Shown here: in pieces, positions 18,001 to 26,641 of the stretch
Layout: every line of letters begins with the position of its first letter
How positions within the stretch are numbered: the stretch's first letter is position 1
Assembly (NCBI GenBank): GCA_018401735.1
Contig: JAGYKI010000022.1
Location: forward strand, 1-46,738
Length of the DNA: 46,738 nucleotides
Source of the DNA: Schleiferiaceae bacterium
GTDB lineage: Bacteria; Bacteroidota; Bacteroidia; Flavobacteriales; Schleiferiaceae
Reading direction: 5' to 3'
Position numbers and translations under genes: made by a program
The notes under the pieces: model-generated
What the model was told of the DNA's origin: nothing
What the model saw: only the letters and a program-made list of their open reading frames with translations
Database searches by the model: none

Positions 18001-18012
18001 TGACAAAAGTCA
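18001..18012. promoter_or_regulatory. FNR-type site of the cbb3 oxidase operon
   Basis: TGACAAAAGTCA has perfect half-sites. The -7 element TACATTTG (18036-18043, full match to TAnnTTTG) is 33 bases downstream centre to centre, placing the operator at about -42. The ccoS start codon follows 22 bases after the -7 element. Confidence 0.8.
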
Positions 18013-18065
18013 TTTTATCCTTTGGAGGCTGCCAATACATTTGAGCATTCAAAATTTCAAGACTT

Positions 18066-18230
18066 ATGTCGGCCATTTACATTCTCATCGCTATTAGTTT
18101 TATTGTAGCTATTGGCTTTTTGATTGCTTTTATCTGGAGCATCAAAAACGGCCAGTACGACGATGATTACTCTCCTAGCGTGCGAATGCTAAAGGAGGAT
18201 ACTAAGCCAAGCCAAAGATCTAAACAATAA
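18066..18230 (+). CDS. ccoS: cbb3 oxidase assembly protein CcoS
   Basis: A 54-residue single-helix membrane protein, MSAIYILIAISFIVAIGF..., with the family segment 'FIWSIKNGQYDDDYSPSVRML'. CcoS is needed for heme or copper maturation of cbb3 oxidase. It is the first gene behind the FNR-type promoter, and its stop codon is three bases before the ccoNO start. It is short and easily missed by length-limited gene calling. Confidence 0.9.
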   Translation: MSAIYILIAISFIVAIGFLIAFIWSIKNGQYDDDYSPSVRMLKEDTKPSQRSKQ

Positions 18231-18233
18231 AGT

Positions 18234-20402
18234 ATGCAAGCAGAAACATTTTATTACGACAATAAGATCGTAAGAAACTTCACCGTTGCCACCATAATAT
18301 GGGGGGTGATTGGCCTTTTAGTAGGCTTATGGATCGCACTTTCATTAGTGTACCCAGAAATGAATTTAGCCTCCTGGTTAAGCTTTGGGCGCCTTAGAGC
18401 CCTGCACACCAACGGTGCTATTTTTGCTTTTGTGGGAAATGCCATTTTTGCGGGAATATATTATTCTCTTCAGCGCTTATTGAAAACGCGCATGGCCAGT
18501 GATCTATTAAGCAAAGTTCACTTTTGGGGTTGGCAGTTAATTATCGTTGCTGCGGTAATAACGCTTCCACTAGGAATTACCTCTTCGAAAGAATATGCCG
18601 AATTAGAATGGCCCATTGATATCGGTATCGCCCTAATTTGGGTAATATTTGGTGTTAATATGTTCTGGACGATTTTAAAGCGTAGAGAGCGTCACCTTTA
18701 TGTTGCGATTTGGTTTTACATCGCCACTTTTGTAACGGTTGCTGTTTTGCATATTGTAAACAACTTAGAACTTCCTATTAACGCGTTTAAATCCTACTCC
18801 ATTTTTGCCGGTGTGCAAGATGCCTTAGTGCAATGGTGGTATGGGCACAATGCGGTGGCTTTCTTCCTTACTACCCCGGTTTTAGGTTTAATGTATTATT
18901 TCGTGCCGAAAGCGGCCAACCGTCCTGTATACTCTTACCGACTATCGATTATCCACTTTTGGGCATTAATATTCCTTTACATCTGGGCCGGCCCTCACCA
19001 CCTCTTATATACCAGTTTACCGGATTGGGCCCAAAGTTTAGGAACCGTATTCTCTATCATGCTCATCTTCCCTAGTTGGGGTGGTATGATTAACGGATTA
19101 CTTACGCTGAGAGGAGCTTGGGATAAAGTGCGTGATAGTGCCATCCTTAAATTCTTTGTGGTAGCAATTACCGCTTATGGTATGAGTACTTTAGAAGGTC
19201 CGCTTTTAAGCCTTAAAAACTTCAATGCTATTGCGCATTATACCGACTGGATTCCTGCTCACGTGCATATTGGAACATTAGGCTGGAATGGCTTTATTAT
19301 TTTCGGTATGATTTATTACCTCATGCCCAAGCTATATAAAACTAGTCTTTTCTCAGAGAAATTGGCAAATGCTCACTTCTGGATTGCCACTACTGGTATC
19401 TTATTCTGGGCTTTACCGATGTACGTAAGCGGTTGGACCCAAAGTTTAATGTGGAAAGAATTTAATCCTGACGGAACTTTAGTTTACGGTAACTTCCTAG
19501 AAACAGTTACCCAATTAATTCCTCTTTACTTTACCCGTGCCATCGGTGGTGCTCTTTATATCATTGGTATGTTAATCATGGTAGTAAACATCGTTCGCAC
19601 CGTGAGCACTGGGAAATTAGTAGCCCAAGAAGAAGCCAGCGCTTTACCTTTATCCAGTACCGAATACAAAAAAGTAAAAGGCGAGCACTGGCACCGTTGG
19701 ATTGAAAGAAAACCCGTACAATTAATGCTCTTCAGTATTGTAGCTATTTTAATTGGTGGTATTATCGAAATTGTCCCCACCTTAATGGTGAAATCAAATA
19801 TCCCTACCATTTCCGACGTAAAGCCTTATACGGCCTTAGAATTAGAAGGACGTGATCTTTATATCCGCGAAGGCTGTAATGCTTGTCACTCGCAAATGAT
19901 TCGTCCCTTCCGTAGTGAAGTAGCCCGCTACGGCGAGTATTCTAAAGCGGGTGAGTTTGTTTACGATCATCCATTCTTATGGGGATCTAAGCGAACCGGA
20001 CCCGACTTACACCGCGTAGGGGGTAAATACCCACACAGCTGGCACTATAACCACATGTTAGACCCAACAAGTATGAGCCCTGGCTCTATTATGCCAACCT
20101 ACGAATGGATGTACACCAACGACTTAAACACCGAGTATACTACTGCCAAATTAGAAGCTATGGTTTCTTTGGGTGTTCCTTACAGCCCAGACTATATCGC
20201 TAATGCAGAGATGCACTTAATGGCACAAGCGGAAGAAATAGCGGCAGAATTAGAAAGTCAACTAACCGATGTTGAAGTAGGTCCGAAAGAGGAAATTGTA
20301 GCCCTTATTGCCTACCTACAACGCTTAGGAATTGACATCAAAGGCACGCCGAGCAAGCATACCGAAGCGACGGTAGCTGGAAACCAAACTGCTGAAAAAT
20401 AA
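18234..20402 (+). CDS. ccoN: Fused cbb3 oxidase subunits I and II (CcoN-CcoO)
   Basis: Catalytic subunit of the high-affinity cbb3 terminal oxidase, reducing oxygen to water in the inner membrane. Residues 1 to about 480 are CcoN: 'LHTNGAIFAFVGN' with a low-spin heme ligand, 'QWWYGHNAVAFFLTTP' and 'WAGPHHLLYTSLPDW' of the copper-heme centre, and 'PAHVHIGTLGWNGF'. Residues about 495-722 are CcoO, anchored by one helix, with the heme c motif CNACH at 548-552 and a methionine in 'GSIMPTYEWM'. The CcoN-CcoO fusion is characteristic of Bacteroidota. The gene is second in the ccoS-NO-Q-P-G-H operon. Confidence 0.96.
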   Translation: MQAETFYYDNKIVRNFTVATIIWGVIGLLVGLWIALSLVYPEMNLASWLSFGRLRALHTNGAIFAFVGNAIFAGIYYSLQRLLKTRMASDLLSKVHFWGWQLIIVAAVITLPLGITSSKEYAELEWPIDIGIALIWVIFGVNMFWTILKRRERHLYVAIWFYIATFVTVAVLHIVNNLELPINAFKSYSIFAGVQDALVQWWYGHNAVAFFLTTPVLGLMYYFVPKAANRPVYSYRLSIIHFWALIFLYIWAGPHHLLYTSLPDWAQSLGTVFSIMLIFPSWGGMINGLLTLRGAWDKVRDSAILKFFVVAITAYGMSTLEGPLLSLKNFNAIAHYTDWIPAHVHIGTLGWNGFIIFGMIYYLMPKLYKTSLFSEKLANAHFWIATTGILFWALPMYVSGWTQSLMWKEFNPDGTLVYGNFLETVTQLIPLYFTRAIGGALYIIGMLIMVVNIVRTVSTGKLVAQEEASALPLSSTEYKKVKGEHWHRWIERKPVQLMLFSIVAILIGGIIEIVPTLMVKSNIPTISDVKPYTALELEGRDLYIREGCNACHSQMIRPFRSEVARYGEYSKAGEFVYDHPFLWGSKRTGPDLHRVGGKYPHSWHYNHMLDPTSMSPGSIMPTYEWMYTNDLNTEYTTAKLEAMVSLGVPYSPDYIANAEMHLMAQAEEIAAELESQLTDVEVGPKEEIVALIAYLQRLGIDIKGTPSKHTEATVAGNQTAEK

Positions 20403-20407
20403 TTCTG

Positions 20408-20605
20408 ATGTTAAAGTTCATAAAACACAATATGGAGACTATAGATGGGGTATCGATTTACCCCATCCTCTCCTTCCTCATATTCTTCACTCTATTTGTG
20501 GGTGCAGTAGCCTATATCTTACTAAAAGATCGGAAAAGCATTGAGGAAATTAGCTTACTTCCCTTAGATAACGATAAAGATTTTAGCCATGAAGAAACTA
20601 AATAG
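20408..20605 (+). CDS. ccoQ: cbb3 oxidase small subunit CcoQ
   Basis: A 65-residue protein with one central helix ('IYPILSFLIFFTLFVGAVAYILL') and an acidic tail. This fits CcoQ/subunit IV by size, topology and position between ccoNO and ccoP. An internal ATG (METIDGVS) is an alternative start. Its stop codon lies 15 bases inside ccoP, so the two overlap. Confidence 0.85.
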   Translation: MLKFIKHNMETIDGVSIYPILSFLIFFTLFVGAVAYILLKDRKSIEEISLLPLDNDKDFSHEETK

Positions 20606-21551
20606 AGCCATTTTAATTTTTGGTATATTATTGATGGTCGGAGCCGGAAGCCTTACCATGCTTAATACCGCTAACTCCACAGAGATTATTGCCAATCCCA
20701 CTAATTGGTTAGTGCTTATCTCTTTATTCTTTTTAATCATTGCCTTTATGGCCACTTTCGAAGCGCTAGATGCTATGAAAAAACTTATCGCCCGTAAGGA
20801 TGGTAAGGAAATAGTCGCAAGCCTGGAAGAGGAAGAGGAAAAAGAAGAAAAAGACTGGGTAGATGGTTTGCTGCACAAACTAACCGATGCTGTGCCGGTA
20901 GAAAACGAGGAAGAAGTAGCTACCGATCACGTTTATGATGGCATTATGGAGCTAGACAATAATTTACCACCTTGGTGGAAGGCTGGCTTTTACCTATCCA
21001 TAGTATTTGCGGTTATCTACTTATTGCGCTTTCATGTATTTCAGTCGGCTCCCCTTTCGGAAGAAGCCTTTAAAATTGAAATGGCCGAAGCAGAAATTGC
21101 TCAAGCAGAATATCTTAAAACCGCGGCAAACCTTGTTGACGAAAGCAGTGTAACCATTTTAACGGAAGACAGTCGTCTGGCAGAAGGCGGGAAAATTTTC
21201 GCTAAAAACTGTGCTGTTTGCCATGCCAATGACGGTGGCGGAGGGGTTGGTCCTAACTTAACCGATAATTACTGGATTCACGGTGCCGACATTAAAGATG
21301 TATTTGCCACCATTAAATACGGCGTACCTGCCAAGGGTATGATTGCTTGGAAAGACCAATTAAATGCAGGAGAAATGCAAGAAGTTGCCTCCTATATTCT
21401 AGGTTTAGTTGGCACTACTCCTGCTAATCCTAAAGAACCACAAGGCGATTTAACCAAACCTAGTCTTGAGGAAAATGCAGCCCCTGCAGACAGCAGCGCT
21501 ACTGCACCAAGCGACAGCATAGAAGATATTACTGCCATTAGCGCATTATAA
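20589..21551 (+). CDS. ccoP: cbb3 oxidase subunit III (CcoP), one heme c site
   Basis: CcoP feeds electrons to the oxidase. The 320-residue protein has two N-terminal hydrophobic segments, an acidic linker, the conserved 'DNNLPPWWKAGFYLSIVFAV' helix, then one cytochrome c domain with CAVCH and a distal methionine in 'PAKGMIAW'. Only one CxxCH is present, whereas proteobacterial CcoP has two. The C-terminal 35 residues are low-complexity Pro/Ala/Ser/Asp. It overlaps ccoQ at the start, and its stop codon shares one base with the ccoG start. Confidence 0.93.
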   Translation: MKKLNRAILIFGILLMVGAGSLTMLNTANSTEIIANPTNWLVLISLFFLIIAFMATFEALDAMKKLIARKDGKEIVASLEEEEEKEEKDWVDGLLHKLTDAVPVENEEEVATDHVYDGIMELDNNLPPWWKAGFYLSIVFAVIYLLRFHVFQSAPLSEEAFKIEMAEAEIAQAEYLKTAANLVDESSVTILTEDSRLAEGGKIFAKNCAVCHANDGGGGVGPNLTDNYWIHGADIKDVFATIKYGVPAKGMIAWKDQLNAGEMQEVASYILGLVGTTPANPKEPQGDLTKPSLEENAAPADSSATAPSDSIEDITAISAL

Positions 21552-23023
21552 TGAACAAGCCAAGAGAAAAAGACACCGAGGCTTTATTAAAGGAAACGTT
21601 AGAGTTAGATCAATCTTTCCGCAACTCGGTTGGAACCATTAACGAAAAGGGAGATCGAAACTTCCTTTTCCCCAAAAAGCCGTCCGGTTTTTACACCTAC
21701 CGGAGGCAATTAATGAGCTACCTTCTCTTGGCGATCTTCTTTGCCATTCCTTTCATTCGTATTAATGGTCAGCCATTTTTACTGATGAACGTTTTGGAGC
21801 GAAAATTCATCATCTTCGGGCGTATATTTTGGCCCGAAGATTTCTTCATCTTCGTGGTGGCTATGATTATCGGAGTGCTCTTCGTCTCCGTCTTTACCGT
21901 CGCTTTTGGTCGACTATTTTGCGGCTGGGTTTGCCCCCAAACTATTTTTATGGAGCACGTTTTCCGCCGCATCGAATACTGGATAGATGGCGATCGAAAC
22001 CAACAATTGCGCCTCAGCCGTATGGCTTGGAACAGTGAAAAAATACGAAAGCGCGTTTTAAAGAATAGCATCTTTTACGCCATTAGCTTCATTATTGCAA
22101 ACTTCTTTTTAATGTACATTATTGGCACCGGAGAATGGTGGCAAATTGTAAGTGACGATCCCAAGGAGCATGTAAGCGGTTTAAGCGGTATGCTTATTTT
22201 CTCGGGCGTATTCTTCTTCGTGTTTGCCTGGTTTAGAGAGCAAGCCTGCATTATTGTTTGTCCTTACGGAAGATTGCAAGGCGCCCTATTAGATCGTAAT
22301 TCCATTGTTATTGCCTACGATTATTTACGCGGCGAAAAGCGTTCTAAATTCCGTAAAAAAGAAGACCGTGCCGCCGAAGGCAAAGGCGATTGTATTGACT
22401 GTGGCCAGTGTGTTGATGTTTGCCCTACTGGCATTGACATTCGCAATGGCACCCAGCTAGAGTGCACCAATTGCACCGCCTGTATTGATGCCTGCGATAA
22501 TATTATGGAAAAAATGGATAAACCTAAAGGCCTGATCCGTTACGATTCTGAAAACAATATTGCCAGTGGTAAAAGCGTAGTATTTACGGGCCGCGTAAAA
22601 GCTTATATTGGTATTTTAGCTTTGCTATCTGGTTTATTTCTATACTTGGTAATGAGCCGTGCCGACGTAGAAGCAATCTTTCTGCGCATGCAGGGACAGC
22701 GTTACGAAAAAATTGATGATCAAACCTATAGCAACGTTTACAACTGGAAATTACTCAACAAAACTCCTGAGGAAAAATTCTATTCCTTTAAGGTGATATC
22801 TCCCGCCGAGGGCTTGAGCCTACAAACTATAGGCAGCGATGAACAAATAACCGTAAAAGGTTCTGAACTCAGTCAAGGTGCAGTAATTTTAAAAATGGAT
22901 AAAGCCCAAATGACTGGCACTACTACCGAGGTAGAAATTGGGGTATACGAAGGAGATATTTTGGTGGAAACCATTAAAACTGGCTTTACCGGACCTTTAA
23001 TCAAGCCAAAAAGAAAAAACTAA
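21551..23023 (+). CDS. ccoG: cbb3 oxidase accessory protein CcoG
   Basis: Membrane iron-sulfur protein, a cupric reductase needed for cbb3 copper delivery. It has about five helices and the membrane cysteine motifs 'FCGWVCPQTIFMEHVFRRIE' and 'ACIIVCPYGRLQG'. A dicluster ferredoxin domain (CIDCGQCVDVCP, then CTNCTACIDACD) follows, then a C-terminal immunoglobulin-like domain. The 490-residue length is usual. It starts one base into the ccoP stop. Confidence 0.95.
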   Translation: MNKPREKDTEALLKETLELDQSFRNSVGTINEKGDRNFLFPKKPSGFYTYRRQLMSYLLLAIFFAIPFIRINGQPFLLMNVLERKFIIFGRIFWPEDFFIFVVAMIIGVLFVSVFTVAFGRLFCGWVCPQTIFMEHVFRRIEYWIDGDRNQQLRLSRMAWNSEKIRKRVLKNSIFYAISFIIANFFLMYIIGTGEWWQIVSDDPKEHVSGLSGMLIFSGVFFFVFAWFREQACIIVCPYGRLQGALLDRNSIVIAYDYLRGEKRSKFRKKEDRAAEGKGDCIDCGQCVDVCPTGIDIRNGTQLECTNCTACIDACDNIMEKMDKPKGLIRYDSENNIASGKSVVFTGRVKAYIGILALLSGLFLYLVMSRADVEAIFLRMQGQRYEKIDDQTYSNVYNWKLLNKTPEEKFYSFKVISPAEGLSLQTIGSDEQITVKGSELSQGAVILKMDKAQMTGTTTEVEIGVYEGDILVETIKTGFTGPLIKPKRKN

Positions 23024-23040
23024 TATTTAAAATTAGCATC

Positions 23041-23484
23041 ATGAAGTTAAATTGGGGAACAGGATTAGCAATTACCTTAGGTATATTCATCCTTGGAATG
23101 GGAACGGTAACCTATAAAGCCATGACTCAAAGACATGACTTAGTAACCACCGACTATTATGCTAAGGAAATTGCCTATCAAGAAACGATAGAACAAAAAA
23201 AGAACGCCTCTGCCCTAGCGGGAAAATGCCAACTTAAAGTGGAGGAGGGAGAATTAATGCTTCACTTTCCCGCCAGTTTAAACGGCGCAGATGCTTCCGC
23301 AGAAATTGAAATGTATTCGCCAACGCACGCGGAAAAAGACTTCAACCTTTCCTATGAAAACTGGACAGTAGCTAGTTTAAACCTGCCCGCTGAAAAACTA
23401 AGCGCAGGGAAATGGATTGCTAAAATCCACCTCAACACCGATAGCACCGATTATTATTTTGAAACCGATTTCTTGTTGCCATGA
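23041..23484 (+). CDS. ccoH: FixH/CcoH family protein
   Basis: The 147-residue protein has an N-terminal helix ('GTGLAITLGIFILGMGTVTY'), the family motif 'DLVTTDYYAKEIAYQETIEQ' and a periplasmic beta domain. FixH/CcoH helps to assemble or stabilise the cbb3 complex. It is followed with a 4-base overlap by the TauE/SafE-like gene. Confidence 0.92.
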   Translation: MKLNWGTGLAITLGIFILGMGTVTYKAMTQRHDLVTTDYYAKEIAYQETIEQKKNASALAGKCQLKVEEGELMLHFPASLNGADASAEIEMYSPTHAEKDFNLSYENWTVASLNLPAEKLSAGKWIAKIHLNTDSTDYYFETDFLLP

Positions 23485-24167
23485 TAGGCATAGCCTTTAG
23501 CTTCGGATTACTGTCTTCTTTGCACTGCGCTCTTATGTGCGCACCTTTGCAAGCGGTGATTATGGGGCAATGGCTAAGTAACAAGAAAAAGGGCAATTGG
23601 ATAATTTACCACGCTGGCCGTCTTAGCACCTATATGTTTTTAGGCCTAATTGCTGCGCTTTTCGGACAAAGTATCGGAGTAGCTAATTGGAAAGGCGACT
23701 TTACTATTATCGCTGGTTTAGTTTTACTAGCTGGGTACTTTGGCTTTAAAATTCTAAAATGGGATCGAAAATTCAACCAGTTATTGGTACCCATCTTGCG
23801 TAAGCTGCAACCCAAAGCCCAAGGCGAGAAAAAGTCGATTTGGTTTTACAGCAGTGGCGCCCTTAACGGCTTTTTACCCTGCGGAATGGTTTACGCGGCC
23901 CTATTGCCTGCTGCTGGGGCGGAAAACCTAGCCATGGGCCTGTTTGTTATGTTGGCATTCGGTTTAGGAACGCTGCCCTTATTGGCAGGACTAAATCTTT
24001 TCAGCAATAAAATAATCCTGAGCTATGGTAAATATATTCCCCAGCTCATTCCCATTTCGGTAGTATTAATTGCCACTCTGCTTATTCTTCGCGGAATGGA
24101 ATTAGACATCCCCTATCTTTCACCTGCACTCCCCAAACCGGGTGCTTCAGTAGAAGTTTGTAATTAA
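23481..24167 (+). CDS. TauE/SafE (DsbD_2-like) membrane protein
   Basis: A six-helix membrane protein of 228 residues. It has the motif 'LSSLHCALMCAPLQAVIMGQ' near the N terminus and 'GFLPCGMVYAALLPAAG' in the second half, both typical of the DsbD_2-like sulfite exporter family found in cbb3 operons. Cysteine pairs in these motifs are thought to handle copper or thiols. Sequence and location suggest copper supply to the oxidase rather than sulfite export. It overlaps ccoH by 4 bases and is the last gene of the oxidase operon. Confidence 0.82.
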   Translation: MIGIAFSFGLLSSLHCALMCAPLQAVIMGQWLSNKKKGNWIIYHAGRLSTYMFLGLIAALFGQSIGVANWKGDFTIIAGLVLLAGYFGFKILKWDRKFNQLLVPILRKLQPKAQGEKKSIWFYSSGALNGFLPCGMVYAALLPAAGAENLAMGLFVMLAFGLGTLPLLAGLNLFSNKIILSYGKYIPQLIPISVVLIATLLILRGMELDIPYLSPALPKPGASVEVCN

Positions 24168-24265
24168 GCGCTTTGCCTTTTACTAAAAATCCTAAGACCT
24201 TAATTTAAGCCGCCTTTTACGAACAAAAATAGGTTCCGAACTCTTAATTATGGAAAGTCTATATT

Positions 24266-24484
24266 ATGAAAACGGCACTGAATGTATCTTTCCTTTTTCT
24301 TTTCATTTTTGGATTAAGCGTTTTTTTGAACTGGCCGTTTATTGCCCTCTGCCTATTTTACGCCTTGCCCATTATGGTAATTTATACCATCTATAAAATA
24401 TTACGTCACCCGGAAGAGGTGACGCAAACTTTTGAAGATCATTTTTACCAAGATCATCCTTACCAAAGAAATAAAATCGACTAA
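24266..24484 (+). CDS. Small membrane protein of unknown function
   Basis: A 72-residue protein with two hydrophobic segments ('VSFLFLFIFGLSVFLNWPFIA' and 'LCLFYALPIMVIYTIY') and a charged tail rich in His, Asp and Gln. I do not recognise a family. It follows the oxidase operon by 98 bases, and its stop codon overlaps that of the convergent hemN gene by four bases. Its position suggests an accessory role in respiration, but that is a guess. Confidence 0.6.
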   Translation: MKTALNVSFLFLFIFGLSVFLNWPFIALCLFYALPIMVIYTIYKILRHPEEVTQTFEDHFYQDHPYQRNKID

Positions 24485-25830
24485 ACGGCTCTACTAAAAG
24501 TAGGTTTCGCTAATTCCGTAGTATTTAATCGCTCGTCTAAAACCGCGCAAATATTGCGAATAAAGGACCTTCCCCTTTGCGTTACTTTAACCTGATAGGG
24601 GAATATTTTTAGTAAACCATCTGCCTCGAGCATACGAAAGCGGGGCAAAAGAAACTCGTTAAAATAATCACGTTCATTAAGCCATTCTGCTTCGAAATGG
24701 CAAATTAAATTTAAGAGCTTAGCCCGTAATTGCTCGTCTTTAGGGCTATGGTAATGCGATTTAATTAAGGGCGGATATTCCTCCTCGCGCACGCGTCGCA
24801 TATACTCCTTTAAGGTTTTTTCATTTTGTGCAAAAGCATCCCAACTATCGCTAATGGAACTAGCTCCCAAAGCAATAACCAAATCGGTATGCTGAGCGGT
24901 ATAGCCCATAAAATTGCGATGCAACTTGTGCTTTTTGAGACTTCGGGCCAAATCATCTTGCGGAAGTGCGAAATGATCCATGCCAATTTCTTGGTAACCC
25001 ATTTTTAAAAAGCCCTCGCGTCCCTGTTGGTAAAGTTCCCACTTGGTTTTCCCTTGCGGAAGATCAGCCTCGCTATAGGCCCTCTGACCAGGAGCTACGC
25101 CTGGAACATGCGCGTAACTATAATAAGCTATACGATCGGGCTTCAAACTCTTCACCCAATCCAAATTAATGTCGATGTGCTTGTTATTTTGCTTGGGTAA
25201 TCCGTAAATCAAATCAAAATTTATCGAATCATAACCCAGTTCTCTGGCCTTTCGGCAGATGCGTTCTACTTGCTCAGCGCTTTGAAAACGATGTATGGTT
25301 TTTAGAATTTCTTCATCGAAATCTTGAATTCCTAAACTAAGGCGATTAAATCCTAAATTATAAAGAGTTTCTAGATGGGCATCACTGGTGCTAGAAGGAT
25401 GGGCTTCAAAGCTGAAGGAACGATCTTTCGGAATGATGGCTCCTTCTAAAAGCCCATTAATGAGTAATTCCAAACTTTCGGGACTAAAAAACGTAGGCGT
25501 CCCTCCTCCAAGATGCAATTCCTTGATAATGGGTTTTTCGGGAAAGCGACTACGGTACATTTCCCATTCCTTAAGAACGGTTTTAACGTAAGGCCGTTCC
25601 ACCAAGTGGTTTTTAGTGATGTGTTTAGTGCAACCACAATAAGTGCAAAGGCTCTCACAATAAGGCAAGTGCACATATAAACTTATTTCATTATTAGCTT
25701 CAAAGCGCTTTAAAACCTGGCTCATCCAGCGGGCTCCCTCTATGTTACTACTATCCCATAAGGGAACGGTAGGATAAGAAGTATAGCGTGGAACGGGCAC
25801 ATTGTATTTCTCTACTAAGTCGTAATTCAT
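24481..25830 (-). CDS. hemN: Oxygen-independent coproporphyrinogen III oxidase HemN
   Basis: Radical-SAM enzyme that makes protoporphyrinogen IX without oxygen. The 449-residue protein has 'YVHLPYCESLCTYCGCTKHITKN', the CxxxCxxCxC motif specific to true HemN, then 'LHLGGGTPTFF', 'FEAHPSS' and 'NFDLIYGLPKQ'. Its promoter is on the minus strand: TAGTTTTG at 25842-25835, 33 bases from the FNR-type site at 25866-25877, with the ATG only four bases after the -7 element. Anaerobic induction is strongly expected. It is divergent from hemJ. Confidence 0.96.
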   Translation of the reverse strand: MNYDLVEKYNVPVPRYTSYPTVPLWDSSNIEGARWMSQVLKRFEANNEISLYVHLPYCESLCTYCGCTKHITKNHLVERPYVKTVLKEWEMYRSRFPEKPIIKELHLGGGTPTFFSPESLELLINGLLEGAIIPKDRSFSFEAHPSSTSDAHLETLYNLGFNRLSLGIQDFDEEILKTIHRFQSAEQVERICRKARELGYDSINFDLIYGLPKQNNKHIDINLDWVKSLKPDRIAYYSYAHVPGVAPGQRAYSEADLPQGKTKWELYQQGREGFLKMGYQEIGMDHFALPQDDLARSLKKHKLHRNFMGYTAQHTDLVIALGASSISDSWDAFAQNEKTLKEYMRRVREEEYPPLIKSHYHSPKDEQLRAKLLNLICHFEAEWLNERDYFNEFLLPRFRMLEADGLLKIFPYQVKVTQRGRSFIRNICAVLDERLNTTELAKPTFSRAV

Positions 25831-25865
25831 AGAGCAAAACTAGGGGCAAATAAGTTGTTGAAAAA

Positions 25866-25877
25866 TGACAATTGTCA
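25866..25877. promoter_or_regulatory. FNR-type site between hemN and hemJ
   Basis: TGACAATTGTCA is a perfect 12-base palindrome. Its centre is 33 bases from the hemN -7 element TAGTTTTG (25842-25835), the same as at ccoI, ccoS and the cNMP-domain gene. The hemJ -7-like element TTACTTTG (25894-25901) is only 26 bases away, so hemJ may respond differently. Confidence 0.8.
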
Positions 25878-25905
25878 GACCTTAAAATTGCCTTTACTTT
25901 GCCGT

Positions 25906-26457
25906 ATGAATTTCTACTTTCTCTTTAAAGCCTTGCACATCATTGGTTTTGTAGCATGGTTTGCCGCCTTGTTTTATTTGGTTAGGCTCTTTGTGTATCA
26001 CCGCGAGGCTTGGGACGCTGGCGCAGATGATCTAGAAGCTACCGTTTTGCGCAAGCAATACCATATTATGGAAAAACGGCTGTATCAGATTATTCAAAAT
26101 CCTGCATTATATCTCACTTTAATCGGTGGCATTGGCATGTTAATTATCAATCCAGTTTGGCTTAGTCAACCTTGGATGCATATAAAACTCACTTTGGTTT
26201 TAGCCTTGGTCCTTTATCACTTCAGCTGTAGCAAGCAGATAAAAAGCCTTGCTAACCAACCTACCGGTATAAGCAGCTTTGGCTACCGTCTCTATAATGA
26301 GGTGCCTACTTTAATACTTATTGGCGTGGTAATGCTGGCGGTTTGGAAAAGCACAGCAGGACTCTTAATTGGTATAGGCGTGCTATTCACTTTAGGCGTA
26401 CTTTTCTTTATTGCGGCCAAACTGTATAAGCGGAAAAGGTTAAACCAAGAAAAGTGA
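25906..26457 (+). CDS. hemJ: Protoporphyrinogen IX oxidase HemJ
   Basis: HemJ oxidises protoporphyrinogen IX to protoporphyrin in the inner membrane. The 183-residue protein has the family landmarks 'FKALHIIGFVAWFAALFYL' (conserved His), 'VYHREA', 'KQYHIMEKRLYQIIQNPAL', 'WMHIKLTLVLALVLYH' (conserved His and Lys) and 'YNEVPTLILIGVVML', with four to five helices. The start is ATG 25906; the frame is open further upstream but only through the FNR-type site. A TTACTTTG element precedes the ATG by four bases. The pair hemN/hemJ supplies heme for the nearby oxidase. Confidence 0.9.
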   Translation: MNFYFLFKALHIIGFVAWFAALFYLVRLFVYHREAWDAGADDLEATVLRKQYHIMEKRLYQIIQNPALYLTLIGGIGMLIINPVWLSQPWMHIKLTLVLALVLYHFSCSKQIKSLANQPTGISSFGYRLYNEVPTLILIGVVMLAVWKSTAGLLIGIGVLFTLGVLFFIAAKLYKRKRLNQEK

Positions 26458-26578
26458 AACCTGATAAATCCGTTATTCGACTGAATTGAGAGCTACTCAA
26501 TTTGATTTTTTGCGTTTTTTACATTTTTTTGAAAGTTTTATTTGGATAATTAAATTATCTTTTTCTATATTTGTCTCA

Positions 26579-26641
26579 GCGAAGCAGATTAATCAGGTTA
26601 AGGTTTACCCCGGCATTCTTTCAAGAATGACCGGGGTTTTT
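26579..26641 (+). ncRNA. Small RNA unit, copy 1 of 3
   Basis: Promoter: TTG at 26542-26544, 21-base spacer, TATATTTG at 26566-26573. Five bases later the conserved block begins with GCGAAGCAG, contains AATCAGGTTAAGG, and ends in a terminator: CCCCGG-CATTCTT pairs with AAGAATG-A-CCGGGG (one bulged A), then TTTTTATTTT. Predicted length is about 62 bases. Sequence conservation among copies starts exactly at the predicted transcription start, which supports an RNA gene. I cannot name the family. The overlapping frame at 26486-26692 is not a gene. Confidence 0.7.
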
